DNA of 64,000 bases from Deltaproteobacteria bacterium (GTDB lineage Bacteria > Desulfobacterota > BSN033 > WVXP01), in the NCBI GenBank assembly GCA_019308905.1, contig JAFDHF010000008.1, forward strand, positions 48,675 to 112,674, in the 5' to 3' direction. The notes below the pieces were generated by a model, which had not been told where the DNA came from, did no database searches, and saw nothing but the letters and a program-made list of their open reading frames with translations. Below, piece by piece: positions 35,643 to 45,058 of this stretch. The translations under genes and the position numbers were made by a program. The first letter of the stretch is position 1. Each line of letters starts with the position of its first letter.

Positions 35643-36698
35643 ATGTACGAGAAAAGAAGAATCGCAAGAATTCTTGTGATGGTCTTATGCTTTGGGGCAT
35701 TCCTCTGGCAACTGGGTGTGGCCGCCGCGGCCGAACCCAGGTATGAGTTCATAAAGGTGGATACCACAAAGTACAAGAAACATCGTCCGTGGAAGATAGG
35801 GTTCAGCAACGCCTCCGTGTCTAACTCGTGGCGTGTCTTCTTTTTCCAGGAGATCAAGCAGGAGATGGCAAGATTCCCCGAAGTCGAACTCATAGTCACG
35901 GATGCCATGGACAGCCCGTCAAAGCAGGTCTCCGATATCGAAGACCTCATGGCCCGCGGGATAGATCTTCTGTTTCTCAGCCCGTGTACCGCCAAGCCTC
36001 TCACCCCCATCGCGGAGCGCGTCATGAACAAAGGGATCCCCGTGATTACGGTGGATCGGGGCATTGCCAGCGACAACTACGTCTCCTTTGTCCACTCGAG
36101 CCATTACTACATGGGAAAGACCCAGGCGACCTGGCTGGTCAAGCAGCTCAAAGGCAAGGGCAACGTGGTCCTGTTGGGAGGCATCGCCGGGGCGACGCCG
36201 GCAGAGGAACGCGTGAAAGGGGCTCTGTCCGTTCTGAATCAGTATCCGGGCATCAAGGTTCTCGCCGTCAAGTACTGCGACTGGTCTCCCGTGAAGGGGA
36301 AACAGGTAATGGCGGACCTTATCGTGAGATTTCCCAAGATCGACGGGATCTGGTCCGGTAGCGCCCTTCAGGGAAGCGGGGCGGTCGAGGCTTACCTCGA
36401 TGCCGGAAAGCCTGTGCCCCCCATTACCGGAGAGGACATGAACAGGTTCCTGAAGCAGTGGAAGAAACTCGGCCTGAAAGCGGTCAGTGTCAGCAATCCC
36501 GTCTGGCAGGGAGCCATCGGAGCCCGGGTGTGCATCGACGTTTTGGAAGGCGTTCCGGTTTCTCATTACATCGACGTCGGACGTACCGTCGTCACCGAAA
36601 AAGAACTGGACAGGTACGTGGACATGGATGCACCTGATGACTGGTGGATGGATAATCACCTCCGGAAGGAATGGTTGCCTCGCGAGTATGCCAAGTAG
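35643..36698 (+). CDS. Sugar ABC transporter periplasmic binding protein
   Basis: A 351-residue type I periplasmic binding protein (ribose/LacI fold). The signal peptide is clear (basic start, hydrophobic ARILVMVLCFGAFLWQLGV, cleavage near AAAAEP). The mature domain shows WKIGFSNASVSNSWRVFFF, VSDIEDLMARGIDLLFLSP, IPVITVDRGIAS and VVLLGGIAGATPAEERVKG, all typical of sugar-binding family members. An AAGGAGGA site precedes the ATG. It heads a rightward importer operon with an ATPase and two permeases, followed by a glycyl radical enzyme. The ligand is probably a sugar or polyol (inference). Confidence 0.92.
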   Translation: MYEKRRIARILVMVLCFGAFLWQLGVAAAAEPRYEFIKVDTTKYKKHRPWKIGFSNASVSNSWRVFFFQEIKQEMARFPEVELIVTDAMDSPSKQVSDIEDLMARGIDLLFLSPCTAKPLTPIAERVMNKGIPVITVDRGIASDNYVSFVHSSHYYMGKTQATWLVKQLKGKGNVVLLGGIAGATPAEERVKGALSVLNQYPGIKVLAVKYCDWSPVKGKQVMADLIVRFPKIDGIWSGSALQGSGAVEAYLDAGKPVPPITGEDMNRFLKQWKKLGLKAVSVSNPVWQGAIGARVCIDVLEGVPVSHYIDVGRTVVTEKELDRYVDMDAPDDWWMDNHLRKEWLPREYAK

Positions 36699-36717
36699 TA
36701 AATGACCGGTTGGGGAT

Positions 36718-36746
36718 AGGTCCCGGGGCGGGCCGCCTCGGGACCT
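36718..36746 (+). other. Strong hairpin between binding-protein and ATPase genes
   Basis: AGGTCCCGGGGC pairs with GCCTCGGGACCT (12 bp with one G-T pair) around GGGCC. No T-tract follows, so it is more likely an mRNA-stabilising or attenuating structure that raises expression of the binding protein over the membrane components than a full terminator. Confidence 0.55.
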
Positions 36747-36791
36747 GTTCACCCTTCAGGAACGAGCCTCCTTGGTCAGGGATCAAGCTTG

Positions 36792-38300
36792 ATGGAGAAC
36801 AACAGCACCGAAACGATCCTGGAGATGCGGAACATCAGCAAGTCCTTCCCCGGTGTAAAAGCACTGGATAATGTTTCCTTTGAATGCAAGAGGGGAAGGA
36901 TATCTTGCCTGTGCGGGGAGAACGGAGCCGGCAAGTCCACGCTGGTGAAAATACTGGTGGGAATCTACCGGCAGGATCAAGGAGAGATCATATTTCGAGG
37001 GGAGAAGACCGAAATTTCAAGCCCTTGGGATGCCTATCGGTCGGGAATCAGCATGATCTACCAGGAATCCAACCTGGTTCCCCACCTGAGTGTGGGAGAG
37101 AACATCCTGCTCGGCCATGAGCCTTCTCGAGGGATGGTCATCAACTCCGACAGACTCTACGCCGATGCCGAGAGATTGTTGCAGAGACTGGGCCTCAGCA
37201 TAGATCCACGGACCCTCGTATACAAACTCGGTGTGGCCCAGCAGCAGATGGTGGCTCTGGCAAAGGTCCTCTCCCTGAACAGCGATCTTGTCATCATGGA
37301 CGAACCGACCTCCTCCCTCCCCTTTCATGAAGTGGAGACACTCTTTGGGTGTGTGAAAGCCTTGAGGGAACAGGGCAAAGCGATCATCTATATCTCCCAT
37401 CGACTGGAGGAGGTATTTCAAATAGGAGACGAAATCGTAGTGCTGAGGGACGGCAGGAAGACAGGCGTCCTGACCAGGGAGGAGGCCGATCCCCGTACAT
37501 TGATTCGAATGATGGTGGGCAGAGAGGTCGATCGAGTATACCCCGTGAAGCAGGAGACGGCGGTCCGCCGGAACCCGATCCTCTCTGTAAAGGATTTGAA
37601 CACGGCCACGGTGAAGGATATAAACTTCGAGGTCCGCCGGGGAGAGGTCTTGGGAATCGGGGGACTGGTCGGGTCCTGGCGAACGGAACTGGCCCGTGCC
37701 ATCTTCGGAATAGAGCCCCTCCAGAGTGGGGAGATATACCTTGACGGCAGGAGGATAGACCCCAAGGACCCAGGGGAGGCCATCAGAGCGGGAATCGGGT
37801 TTCTTACGGAGAACCGAAAAGAGGAGGGGCTTGTCGTCACCTTGTCGGTGGCCAAGAACATCTCCCTGCCGGTTCTGCGCAAGATCTCGCATTTCGCGTT
37901 CTGGCTGGACAAGCACAGGGAAAAAGAGATGACAACGACCCTGGCAAGGGAACTGGCGATCCGCACTCCCAGTCTGAACACGGAGGTGAATTCCCTCAGC
38001 GGCGGCAATCAGCAGAAAGTCGTACTGGCCAAATGGCTATCCGCCGCCCCCAAGTTGATGATTTTTGATGAACCCACCAGGGGCTTGGATGTAGGCGCAA
38101 AATCGGAGATTCATCAACTGATCAGAAAACTGGCGGCAAACGGCACCGGAATACTCCTTATCTCATCGGAACTGCCCGAACTGATCGGTCTGTCCGACCG
38201 TGTTCTGGTGATGAGAAAGGGGAGAATGGTCGGAGAGCTTTCGGCCGGGCAGATTACGGAGGATCGGGTCCTCTCCCTGGCAGCAGGTGAGGATGAGTGA
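36792..38300 (+). CDS. Sugar ABC transporter ATPase (two-domain, RbsA-like)
   Basis: A 502-residue tandem ATPase. Domain 1 has Walker A CGENGAGKSTLVK, a degenerate signature LGVAQQQMVALAK and Walker B VIMDEPTSSL. Domain 2 has a non-canonical Walker A (GIGGLVGSWRTELARA) as is usual in this family, signature SLSGGNQQKVVLAKW and Walker B IFDEPTRGLDVGAK. It powers uptake through the two following permeases. An upstream in-frame TTG at 36789 directly precedes the ATG used here. Confidence 0.93.
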   Translation: MENNSTETILEMRNISKSFPGVKALDNVSFECKRGRISCLCGENGAGKSTLVKILVGIYRQDQGEIIFRGEKTEISSPWDAYRSGISMIYQESNLVPHLSVGENILLGHEPSRGMVINSDRLYADAERLLQRLGLSIDPRTLVYKLGVAQQQMVALAKVLSLNSDLVIMDEPTSSLPFHEVETLFGCVKALREQGKAIIYISHRLEEVFQIGDEIVVLRDGRKTGVLTREEADPRTLIRMMVGREVDRVYPVKQETAVRRNPILSVKDLNTATVKDINFEVRRGEVLGIGGLVGSWRTELARAIFGIEPLQSGEIYLDGRRIDPKDPGEAIRAGIGFLTENRKEEGLVVTLSVAKNISLPVLRKISHFAFWLDKHREKEMTTTLARELAIRTPSLNTEVNSLSGGNQQKVVLAKWLSAAPKLMIFDEPTRGLDVGAKSEIHQLIRKLAANGTGILLISSELPELIGLSDRVLVMRKGRMVGELSAGQITEDRVLSLAAGEDE

Positions 38301-38348
38301 ATCGAGAGGAGTCTGCCTTCCCGGGGGGATGCCTCCATCGCTCCGGTT

Positions 38349-38368
38349 GAGTTCTCGGGAGAGAACTC
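38349..38368 (+). other. Hairpin upstream of the first permease gene
   Basis: GAGTTCTC (38349-38356) and GAGAACTC (38361-38368) form a perfect 8-bp stem with loop GGGA in the 98-nt gap between the ATPase and permease genes. No T-tract. Probably an intercistronic mRNA structure. Confidence 0.45.
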
Positions 38369-38398
38369 CGGTCAAAAAGCAAGGGCGGGGTAGTTCTT

Positions 38399-39394
38399 AT
38401 GGGGACGTCTGGCAGAGTTGCGGACGCGAAGGGCCCTGTTGAATCGAGCGGCATATGGAAGCAGATCCTCCAGGCGACACTGGGCCGCTATGCAGCCTAT
38501 GTGATTCTCGCCTTCTTGATCATCATCTCCGGGGTGGTTCAGCCCATATTCTTTGACCCCAGAAACATCTTCAATGTCCTGCTCAGGGCCGCTCCTCTGG
38601 GAATCGTCACGGTCGGTCAATTCATAGTCATACTCGGGGGAGGTTTTGACCTGAGTGTGGCGTCCTTGATGGCCACGGTGAATATCATCGCCGCCGCGGG
38701 CATGTTCGGAAGGGACGAACTGTGTCTACCCATAAGCCTCCTTTGCTTGGGAGTCGGTGCCCTGGTCGGAACCATCAACGGCGTTCTCATCACCAAGCGA
38801 GGAATCCCCCCATTCATTATGACCTTGGGAATGATGATTCTCCTCCAGGGCATCCGGTTTGTCTGGACCAAGGGCGCGCCGTTCGGTACTATTCCCCCCA
38901 TGCTGAGGTTCATCGGGAAGGGTAGGATATGGATAGTCCCCACCCCGGTGATCGTCTTTGGCCTCGTAGCTGCCGCGGCGGCCGTTGTTCTGTACGGCAC
39001 GACCTATGGGAGACAACTCTACGCCACCGGTGGTAATCCGCGGGCCACAAAACTCGCCGGTATCAACGTGGACAGGGTCGTAACCATGAGCTACGTGATT
39101 TCCGGTTTCCTGGCCGCTCTGGCGGGTCTGGTCTTGACAGGCTATCTGGGTCTGGCCGACAACTGGGCTGGGAAGGGCTATGAGCTCGGGTCGATCGCCG
39201 CGGTTGTCGTCGGAGGTGCCTCTCTCGGAGGGGGAAAGGGCACAATAGGGGGGACGGTCGCAGGAGTCCTTATCATGTCTATCCTCACCAACATGGTCCT
39301 TCTCCTAAACTTCGACGTGGAACTCGGGATGATCGTCGAGGGAATCGTCCTCATCACGGCGGTAAGCTTTTACAGTCTGAAGGAGATGCGGTAG
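38399..39394 (+). CDS. Sugar ABC transporter permease (RbsC-like), first
   Basis: A 331-residue inner-membrane permease with about nine hydrophobic helices. Family signatures are GQFIVILGGGFDLSVASLMA near residue 75 and the cytoplasmic coupling region GGNPRATKLAGINVDRV, then AAVVVGGASLGGGKGTIGGT before the last helices. It pairs with the following permease as a heterodimer, which is the normal arrangement for a subset of ribose-type importers. The ATG at 38399 follows GGGCGGGG. Confidence 0.92.
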   Translation: MGTSGRVADAKGPVESSGIWKQILQATLGRYAAYVILAFLIIISGVVQPIFFDPRNIFNVLLRAAPLGIVTVGQFIVILGGGFDLSVASLMATVNIIAAAGMFGRDELCLPISLLCLGVGALVGTINGVLITKRGIPPFIMTLGMMILLQGIRFVWTKGAPFGTIPPMLRFIGKGRIWIVPTPVIVFGLVAAAAAVVLYGTTYGRQLYATGGNPRATKLAGINVDRVVTMSYVISGFLAALAGLVLTGYLGLADNWAGKGYELGSIAAVVVGGASLGGGKGTIGGTVAGVLIMSILTNMVLLLNFDVELGMIVEGIVLITAVSFYSLKEMR

Positions 39395-39415
39395 ATTCAC
39401 TTCAAGGTGGTTCAC

Positions 39416-40397
39416 ATGGCAGCAAGATTAGGAGATGCGTTCAAGAGCGCGATTTCGCTCTTCAACCTCAAGGCCCAGGAAGAGACCAGGGCCAGGCAGA
39501 CCGTGGCCTGGCTGCTGCTGGTGGGCACGGTGATAGCGGGGATTGTGGCCTCCCCGAGTTTCACACGCCCCTACAACATCATGAACGTCCTCCGCCAGGC
39601 CGTGGCACTGGGATTGGTCGGGATAGGACAGACCTTCGTCATTCTCGGTGGGGGGTTCGATCTTTCGGTGGGATCGACCATCAACCTCACGAGTTGTCTC
39701 GCAGCCGGCATAATGGACGGCAGGGCGCAGATGGTCCTTCCGGCCCTGGTTGTCACCCTGGCAGTGGGGATCTCAATCGGCTTGGCGAACGGGATCATCA
39801 TCTCCTATCTCAAGGTCCCCCCTCTGATAGCGACTCTTGGACTGATGACCATACTCCAGGGGGCCGTACTGCTGTATACCCATGAGCCGGTGGGTATGAT
39901 CACCCCGGGCTATGACTATATCTCCGAAGGGTATGTGGGATTCGTGCCTTTCCCTGTGATCGCCTTTGCCGCCTTGTTTGCTCTCGGGGTCTTTACTCTC
40001 AGGCGGACCACCTTCGGGCGCCACCTGTATGCCACCGGAGAGAGCGAGGATATCGCGCACCAGTCGGGGATAAAGACACACAGGGTAAGGTTCGTCACTT
40101 ACATCATCTGCAGTCTATCGGCCACGTTCTCCGCTCTTTTCCTGGTGGCCCGGTGTGGATCCGGCGACCCGCTCCTGGGAGTGGGCTACGAATTCGACTC
40201 TATCACGGTTGCCATCATCGGGGGTACAAGCCTCGCCGGGGGCCGCGGCGGCCTAAACGGCACCCTGGCCGGGGTGTTTATCATGTCCATATTGAACAAC
40301 ATACTCAACCTAATGGGTGTATTCAGCTGGTGGCAGTGGGTGGTCAAGGGGGGCCATACTGATCGTGGCCCTGTCCACCTATCGGATACGGCAGTAG
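39416..40397 (+). pseudogene. Sugar ABC transporter permease (RbsC-like), second, frameshifted near its end
   Basis: The protein carries all permease signatures (GQTFVILGGGFDLSVGSTIN, YATGESEDIAHQSGIKTHRV, AIIGGTSLAGGRGGLNGT). At a run of six G (40348-40353) the frame shifts. With five G it would continue WVVKGAILIVALSTYRIRQ and stop at 40395-40397, the normal family ending. As written, it reads WVVKGGHTDRGP and runs to 40483 with a hydrophilic tail. Only the last helix and ~16 residues are affected. It could be a sequencing error, phase variation in a homopolymer or a real mutation; the gene is otherwise intact. An in-frame GTG at 39407 is a second possible start. Confidence 0.85.
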
Positions 40398-40496
40398 CCA
40401 CCCGTGGTTTCCAGCGGTCTCCCGGACCGATTCATCTCGATGACCTCCTTTCGATTGAGTCGACCGGATCTGAGACCGGATGAAGGGAGTGTGGAA

Positions 40497-42950
40497 ATGA
40501 GCGCACAGATAGCAGCGGGTTCATCCGGAAAGGACAGGAGAGCAGAACAGGCCGGGACAGCCTCCAAATCGCCCACCCCTTCTCCTTTTGAGAGGACGAG
40601 GAAGCTCAACGAGCAACTCCTCTCCGTGGTTCCGGAGATGTGTGTGGAAAGGGCTCGTCTGGTCACTCTCTCCTACCAGGAGACAGAGGGCGAACCGATG
40701 ATTATCCGCCGGGCCAAGGCCCTGGCAAAGGTTCTCCGGGAGATGACGATCTTCATCCAGAAGGATCAGCTGATCGTTGGGAATCAAGCCAGCAGGTTGC
40801 GCTTCAGCCCGCTTTTCCCTGAAACAGAAGCGAACTACTTGGAAAAAGAGCTCGACATATTCCCCGAGAGAGAGCAGGATCGCCTGATGGTTTCAGAGGA
40901 GGTCCGGCGCGAACTCGAGGAACTCGTCTTCCCCTATTGGAAGGGGAAAACCACCGAGGATGTCGCCCTGAAAGCCATCCCTGCAGAAACCGTCCGGATA
41001 TTCAAGGACGAGCACCCGGTCTTCAGCCCCGACATCCATTTGACGGGGAGCATCGGGCATGTCATCGTGGACTATGGCAAGGTCCTCGAATCGGGCATAG
41101 GCGGTTTGAAAAAAGAAGTGGAAGAGAGGCTCCGGGCCGCCGAACTCTCTGATCCGGATCAACAGGACAGGTACTTCTTCTACCAGGCCGAAGCAATCGT
41201 ATGTGACGCCCTTGTGGACTGGGCCCATCGGTACGCGGCTGAAGCCAGGCGGCTGGCCTCAGAGGAGAAGGACCCGGCCTGGAGGGAGGAACTCGGGCGC
41301 ATCGCCGAAAGGTGCGATTGGGTGCCTGAAAAACCGGCCCGGACTTTCCGTGAAGCTGTTCAGTCCTTCTGGTTTGCGCACCTGCCCCTCTATATCGAGC
41401 AGAACGGCCTGGCCGTATCGGTGGGCAGACTCGACCAGTTCCTGTACCCGTACTATCGAAAGGACAGGGAAGAGGGGAGGATAACCCCCGAACAAGCCCA
41501 GGAACTTCTCGAATGCCTCTGGATAAAATTCACCGAGATCATGCGGGCGTACGACTATGACTGTGCCAGGTTCTATGCGGGATTCTCCATATCCGAAAAC
41601 GTCGTGCTGGGAGGGCAAACCCGGGACGGGCAGGACGCCACCAACGAGCTCTCCTATCTCTGCCTCGAAGCAGAAAAAAACACCAAACTCTCCCAGCCGA
41701 ACCTGGCCGTGCGCATACATTCCAAGACGCCCGGGGAGTTTCTCATGAAGGCCGTGGATGTCATCAGCATGGGCCGGAGCAAACCCGAGCTCTTCAACGA
41801 CACGGTGGGGATCGCTTCTCTCATGTCGACGGGTGTTCCCCTGGAAGATGTCCGCGACTACCGCATCTCCGGATGTGTCGAGGCGGTTCCGCCCGATGCG
41901 AACGGGATGACGAACGCCGCCATGTCGAATCTGGCAAAGGCCCTGGAGTTCGCCCTCAACGACGGCAGATGCAGGCTCTCCGGCAGGCAGATCGGCCCGA
42001 GGACGGGGAATCCCAGAGAATTCACCTCCTTCGACCAAGTGCGTGGGGCGTTCGAGAAGCAGGTTGCCTTTTATGTGAAGCACATGGTCGCCTCGCTCAA
42101 CATCATCGAGAGGGTCCATGCCCGGATCATGCCGCTCCCTTACTTCTCCCTTGTCATCAACGACTGTATAGAAAGGGGGAAGGATGTCACCGCAGGAGGG
42201 GCTCGATACAATTTCACGGGTCCCCAGGGGGTCGGCCTGGCAACCACAGCCGATTCCCTGGCCGCCATAAAGAGACTCGTGTTCGACGGAAAGAGGCTCA
42301 CCATGGAGGAGCTGGTGGAAGCATTGGACAGGGACTTTGAGGGGAAAGAGGTCCTGCGCCGGACCCTGATCAACCGGGCCCCGAAATACAGTACCGACGA
42401 TGACTATGTGGACGAGATAGCCAGAGACGTCGCCGCGATTTACTGCAGGGAGGTGTCGAAGTATCGCAACACCAGGGGGGGTATCTACCGTCCGGGTCTG
42501 TATTCCGTGTCGGCCAATGTTCCATTCGGGCTCAATGTCGGAGCACTGCCCAACGGCAGGAAGGCGAAGACCCCTCTGTCTGACGGCGTGAGCCCCTCCC
42601 ACCACACAGAAACAAGGGGTCCAACGGCCATCGTCAAATCGGTGGCCAAACTCGACCACACCGCCGTAACCAACGGTACCCAGCTCAACATGAAGTTCAG
42701 CCCGAGCCTCCTGTCCGATCCCAAGGGGAGGCGGAGTTTGGCCGGCCTGATCAGAACGTTCTTCGATCTTGGGGGATGGCATGTCCAGTTCAATGTCGTT
42801 TCGGCGGATACGCTGAGAGCCGCCCAGGCAGACCCCGACGCTTACAGGTGGCTGATCATCCGGGTCGCGGGATACAGTGCCTTCTTTGTGGAACTCGACA
42901 GGGGTGTACAGGACGACATCATCGATCGTACCGAGTACGGGACCGCATGA
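40497..42950 (+). CDS. Glycyl radical enzyme (dehydratase/lyase type)
   Basis: An 817-residue pyruvate formate-lyase-family enzyme. The glycyl radical motif IRVAGYSAFFVEL puts the radical on Gly792, 25 residues from the C terminus. The thiyl-radical cysteine is Cys460 in ISGCVEAVPPDANG, with the catalytic Glu two residues on, as in diol dehydratases, choline lyase and other C-X bond lyases. Other family segments are CARFYAGFSISENVVLGGQ and NTKLSQPNLAVRIH. The start is ATG 40497 after GAAGGGAG; the frame is open from 40404. It follows a sugar importer and precedes an alcohol dehydrogenase. No activating radical-SAM enzyme is encoded nearby. Substrate unassigned. Confidence 0.93.
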   Translation: MSAQIAAGSSGKDRRAEQAGTASKSPTPSPFERTRKLNEQLLSVVPEMCVERARLVTLSYQETEGEPMIIRRAKALAKVLREMTIFIQKDQLIVGNQASRLRFSPLFPETEANYLEKELDIFPEREQDRLMVSEEVRRELEELVFPYWKGKTTEDVALKAIPAETVRIFKDEHPVFSPDIHLTGSIGHVIVDYGKVLESGIGGLKKEVEERLRAAELSDPDQQDRYFFYQAEAIVCDALVDWAHRYAAEARRLASEEKDPAWREELGRIAERCDWVPEKPARTFREAVQSFWFAHLPLYIEQNGLAVSVGRLDQFLYPYYRKDREEGRITPEQAQELLECLWIKFTEIMRAYDYDCARFYAGFSISENVVLGGQTRDGQDATNELSYLCLEAEKNTKLSQPNLAVRIHSKTPGEFLMKAVDVISMGRSKPELFNDTVGIASLMSTGVPLEDVRDYRISGCVEAVPPDANGMTNAAMSNLAKALEFALNDGRCRLSGRQIGPRTGNPREFTSFDQVRGAFEKQVAFYVKHMVASLNIIERVHARIMPLPYFSLVINDCIERGKDVTAGGARYNFTGPQGVGLATTADSLAAIKRLVFDGKRLTMEELVEALDRDFEGKEVLRRTLINRAPKYSTDDDYVDEIARDVAAIYCREVSKYRNTRGGIYRPGLYSVSANVPFGLNVGALPNGRKAKTPLSDGVSPSHHTETRGPTAIVKSVAKLDHTAVTNGTQLNMKFSPSLLSDPKGRRSLAGLIRTFFDLGGWHVQFNVVSADTLRAAQADPDAYRWLIIRVAGYSAFFVELDRGVQDDIIDRTEYGTA

Positions 42951-43028
42951 GCCTCCCCCCGGTGCTCGCTCTCTTGGTATAGGTGCCTGCGGTCAAAGAC
43001 TCAGTCTGCACTAGAGGAGATCGTAACG

Positions 43029-44066
43029 GTGATTCCCAGCCAAATGCGTGCCGCTGTCGTAACAGAGCCCAACGAGATCGTCGTCAAGCAGGTGGAGGTC
43101 CCTCGAATCGGCAGGGGGGACATCCTGATTCGGATCAAATACTGTGGTATCTGCGGAACGGACGTCAGTATCCTTCATGGCATCTATTCCTCTGAGTTTC
43201 TCCCCCTGATCCCGGGACATGAGTTTGTCGGCCACGTGGCCGAAGTGGGCGACGGCGTGGATGGGTTCGAGCAAGGGCAACCGGTCACTGCGGACATCAA
43301 CCTGGGCTGCGGCCGGTGCTTCTATTGCAGGCGTAACGCGGTCCTGATGTGCAGGGAATGCAGGCAGGTGGGCATTCATACCAACGGAGCTTTTGCGGAA
43401 TATGTCTCGGTCCCTGCCAGCCATGTCTACCCCCTGTCCAGCGATATGCCGCTCGAAAATGGAGCCCTCATCGAACCTGTTTCGAACGTGGTCCGGGCAG
43501 CCAAAATGGGGGGGATGACCATCGCCACGAGCGTAGCGGTCATCGGTGCAGGTCCGGCGGGCCTCCTCCACGTCCAGATGGCCAGGAATCATGGAGCGGC
43601 TCCAATAATCGTGGTCGGCAAACATCGTGAGCGTTTGGAGCATGCCAGGCGGCTCGGTGCCGACTTCACCGTGTTGGCCGGACAGGATGCCGTTGATAAC
43701 GTGAAGAGGGTAACGGACGGAAGAGGTGCCGATTTCGTCATCGTAAGTGTGGGAAAGACCGAGGTCTATGAAGAGGCCTTCCGCTTTGTCAGACCCGGGG
43801 GAAGGATCATGGCTTTCGGCATAGTCGAAGCCGCCGGCACCGCCCAATTCAGGCCTTTCCAGCTGGTCCTCGGCGAGATGAGCATAACCGGATCATGCGC
43901 TGGTATGGGCAACGATTTTTTCGAAGCCCTCACACTGGTCCGGTACAACAGATTCTCCCTGGAGCCCTTCACCCATGTCAAGATCCCCCTGGAAAACATC
44001 CAAGAGGGGTTTGACAGGGTGGTGAACGACAGGGCTACTCTCAAGGTCCTCATCTCCATGGACTAG
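43029..44066 (+). CDS. Zinc-dependent alcohol/polyol dehydrogenase (MDR family)
   Basis: A 345-residue medium-chain dehydrogenase related to sorbitol and threonine dehydrogenases. Catalytic zinc ligands are in KYCGICGTDVSI (Cys) and IPGHEFVGHV (His, Glu); the structural zinc lobe reads CGRCFYCRRNAVLMCRECRQ. The NAD-binding turn is VIGAGPAGLLHV. The GTG start at 43029 has GAGGAG nine bases upstream; ATG 43044 is an alternative. It is the second catabolic gene of the sugar module, 78 nt after the glycyl radical enzyme, and may oxidise its polyol substrate or reduce its aldehyde product. Confidence 0.92.
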   Translation: MIPSQMRAAVVTEPNEIVVKQVEVPRIGRGDILIRIKYCGICGTDVSILHGIYSSEFLPLIPGHEFVGHVAEVGDGVDGFEQGQPVTADINLGCGRCFYCRRNAVLMCRECRQVGIHTNGAFAEYVSVPASHVYPLSSDMPLENGALIEPVSNVVRAAKMGGMTIATSVAVIGAGPAGLLHVQMARNHGAAPIIVVGKHRERLEHARRLGADFTVLAGQDAVDNVKRVTDGRGADFVIVSVGKTEVYEEAFRFVRPGGRIMAFGIVEAAGTAQFRPFQLVLGEMSITGSCAGMGNDFFEALTLVRYNRFSLEPFTHVKIPLENIQEGFDRVVNDRATLKVLISMD

Positions 44067-44114
44067 CTCAGCCGACCTCTTTCCTGCCCCGAAACCGCCA
44101 CGGGGATTCCCGTA

Positions 44115-44148
44115 CTCGCCTGTAATTCCAGAGAGGGTTCCAGGCGAG
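44115..44148. other. Stem-loop in the gap after the dehydrogenase gene
   Basis: CTCGCCTG (44115-44122) pairs perfectly with CAGGCGAG (44141-44148). There is no T-tract, but its position 49 nt past the stop suggests a weak transcription boundary of the sugar module. Confidence 0.4.
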
Positions 44149-44261
44149 CCGATTCCCGCGCATATCCGAGAACATCAACGGAAAACCGCTCCCGACCACA
44201 AAAGCAACGGCATACTGTCCGTTTTCCTCTCGATTCGAGTAGACTCCGGAGATGGTTCTGT

Positions 44262-44309
44262 TTGACAGAATGGAAAAATTGGTATACCAATACACCGGTA
44301 TTCAGGTAT
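44262..44309 (+). promoter_or_regulatory. Promoter with GntR-type operator for the first GntR gene
   Basis: TTGACA (44262-44267), 15 nt, then TATACC (44283-44288). The -10 box sits in a 14-bp perfect palindrome ATTGGTATACCAAT (44278-44291), a typical operator shape for FCD-type GntR regulators. GTATTCAGGTAT follows at 44298-44309. The same elements precede the paralogous regulator at 52609-52648, which points to autoregulation or cross-regulation. Confidence 0.65.
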
Positions 44310-44347
44310 CTGACCACCGGATTTCCAGTAAGCGGAGAGTCGAGCCA

Positions 44348-45058
44348 ATGCTGCCGGCCGCGAGCATCAAGTCGAATCTAAAGCGGGAAACCCTCGTGGG
44401 CAGAATCGTCGACATCCTGGAGGAACGTATACTGGCGGGAGAGCTTTTACCGGGATCCAGACTGAGTGAGGGGATGGTTGCGAGTCAATTCGGGGTCAGC
44501 AAGACTCCTGCCCGGGAGGCCCTGCAGCGCCTCGAAGAGATGAAACTCGTGCGGAAGACCCATCTGGTGAGGGAGGTCGCGGAGTTCAGCCTCCAAGAGT
44601 TTCACGAGATCTATGAGTTGAAAAACGTGGTGGAGGCATTCGGAGTGATGCAGGGGTCCCTCAATGCTTCGGATCGAGACCTGAGCAGGATTCAGTCGGT
44701 TCTGGACAAGATGAATGATGTAACCGATGATGGGGACCTGGCGAAACTCAGATATTTCAATTCCCAGTTTCACGATCTTCTCGTCGGTTGTTCGGGCAAC
44801 CAGAAGGTGATCGAAACATACGCCATGCTGGCCAAACAGGTCAGATGGACAGCCTCGCGATCGCTCAGCCTGCCGGAGCGCCCCAGACGTTCCACCAGGG
44901 AACATCAGGCCATCTTCCAAGCCTTCAGGCTGCGAGAGGCGAGGAGGGTCCGAAACCTGATGGAAAAGCATACAAATGCCGCTATGGCAAGGATCATTTC
45001 ACGGCTGAAATCCGAGCAGGCAAAGAAAAACAGGGCCGGAGAGCACCATGACCGGTAG
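44348..45058 (+). CDS. GntR-family regulator (FCD type), first paralogue
   Basis: A 236-residue regulator. The winged helix is at residues ~10-75 (GRIVDILEERILAGELLPG, LSEGMVASQFGVSKTPAREALQRLEEM) and the helical FCD ligand domain follows, with metal-binding His/Asp candidates in FNSQFHDLLVGCSGN and TREHQAIFQAF. FCD domains sense carboxylic acids or sugar acids. The start is ATG 44348 after GGAGAG; the longer frame from 44252 would run through the promoter. It is closely similar to the regulator at 52702. It overlaps the following dehydrogenase gene by 11 nt and so probably controls that module. Confidence 0.9.
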   Translation: MLPAASIKSNLKRETLVGRIVDILEERILAGELLPGSRLSEGMVASQFGVSKTPAREALQRLEEMKLVRKTHLVREVAEFSLQEFHEIYELKNVVEAFGVMQGSLNASDRDLSRIQSVLDKMNDVTDDGDLAKLRYFNSQFHDLLVGCSGNQKVIETYAMLAKQVRWTASRSLSLPERPRRSTREHQAIFQAFRLREARRVRNLMEKHTNAAMARIISRLKSEQAKKNRAGEHHDR

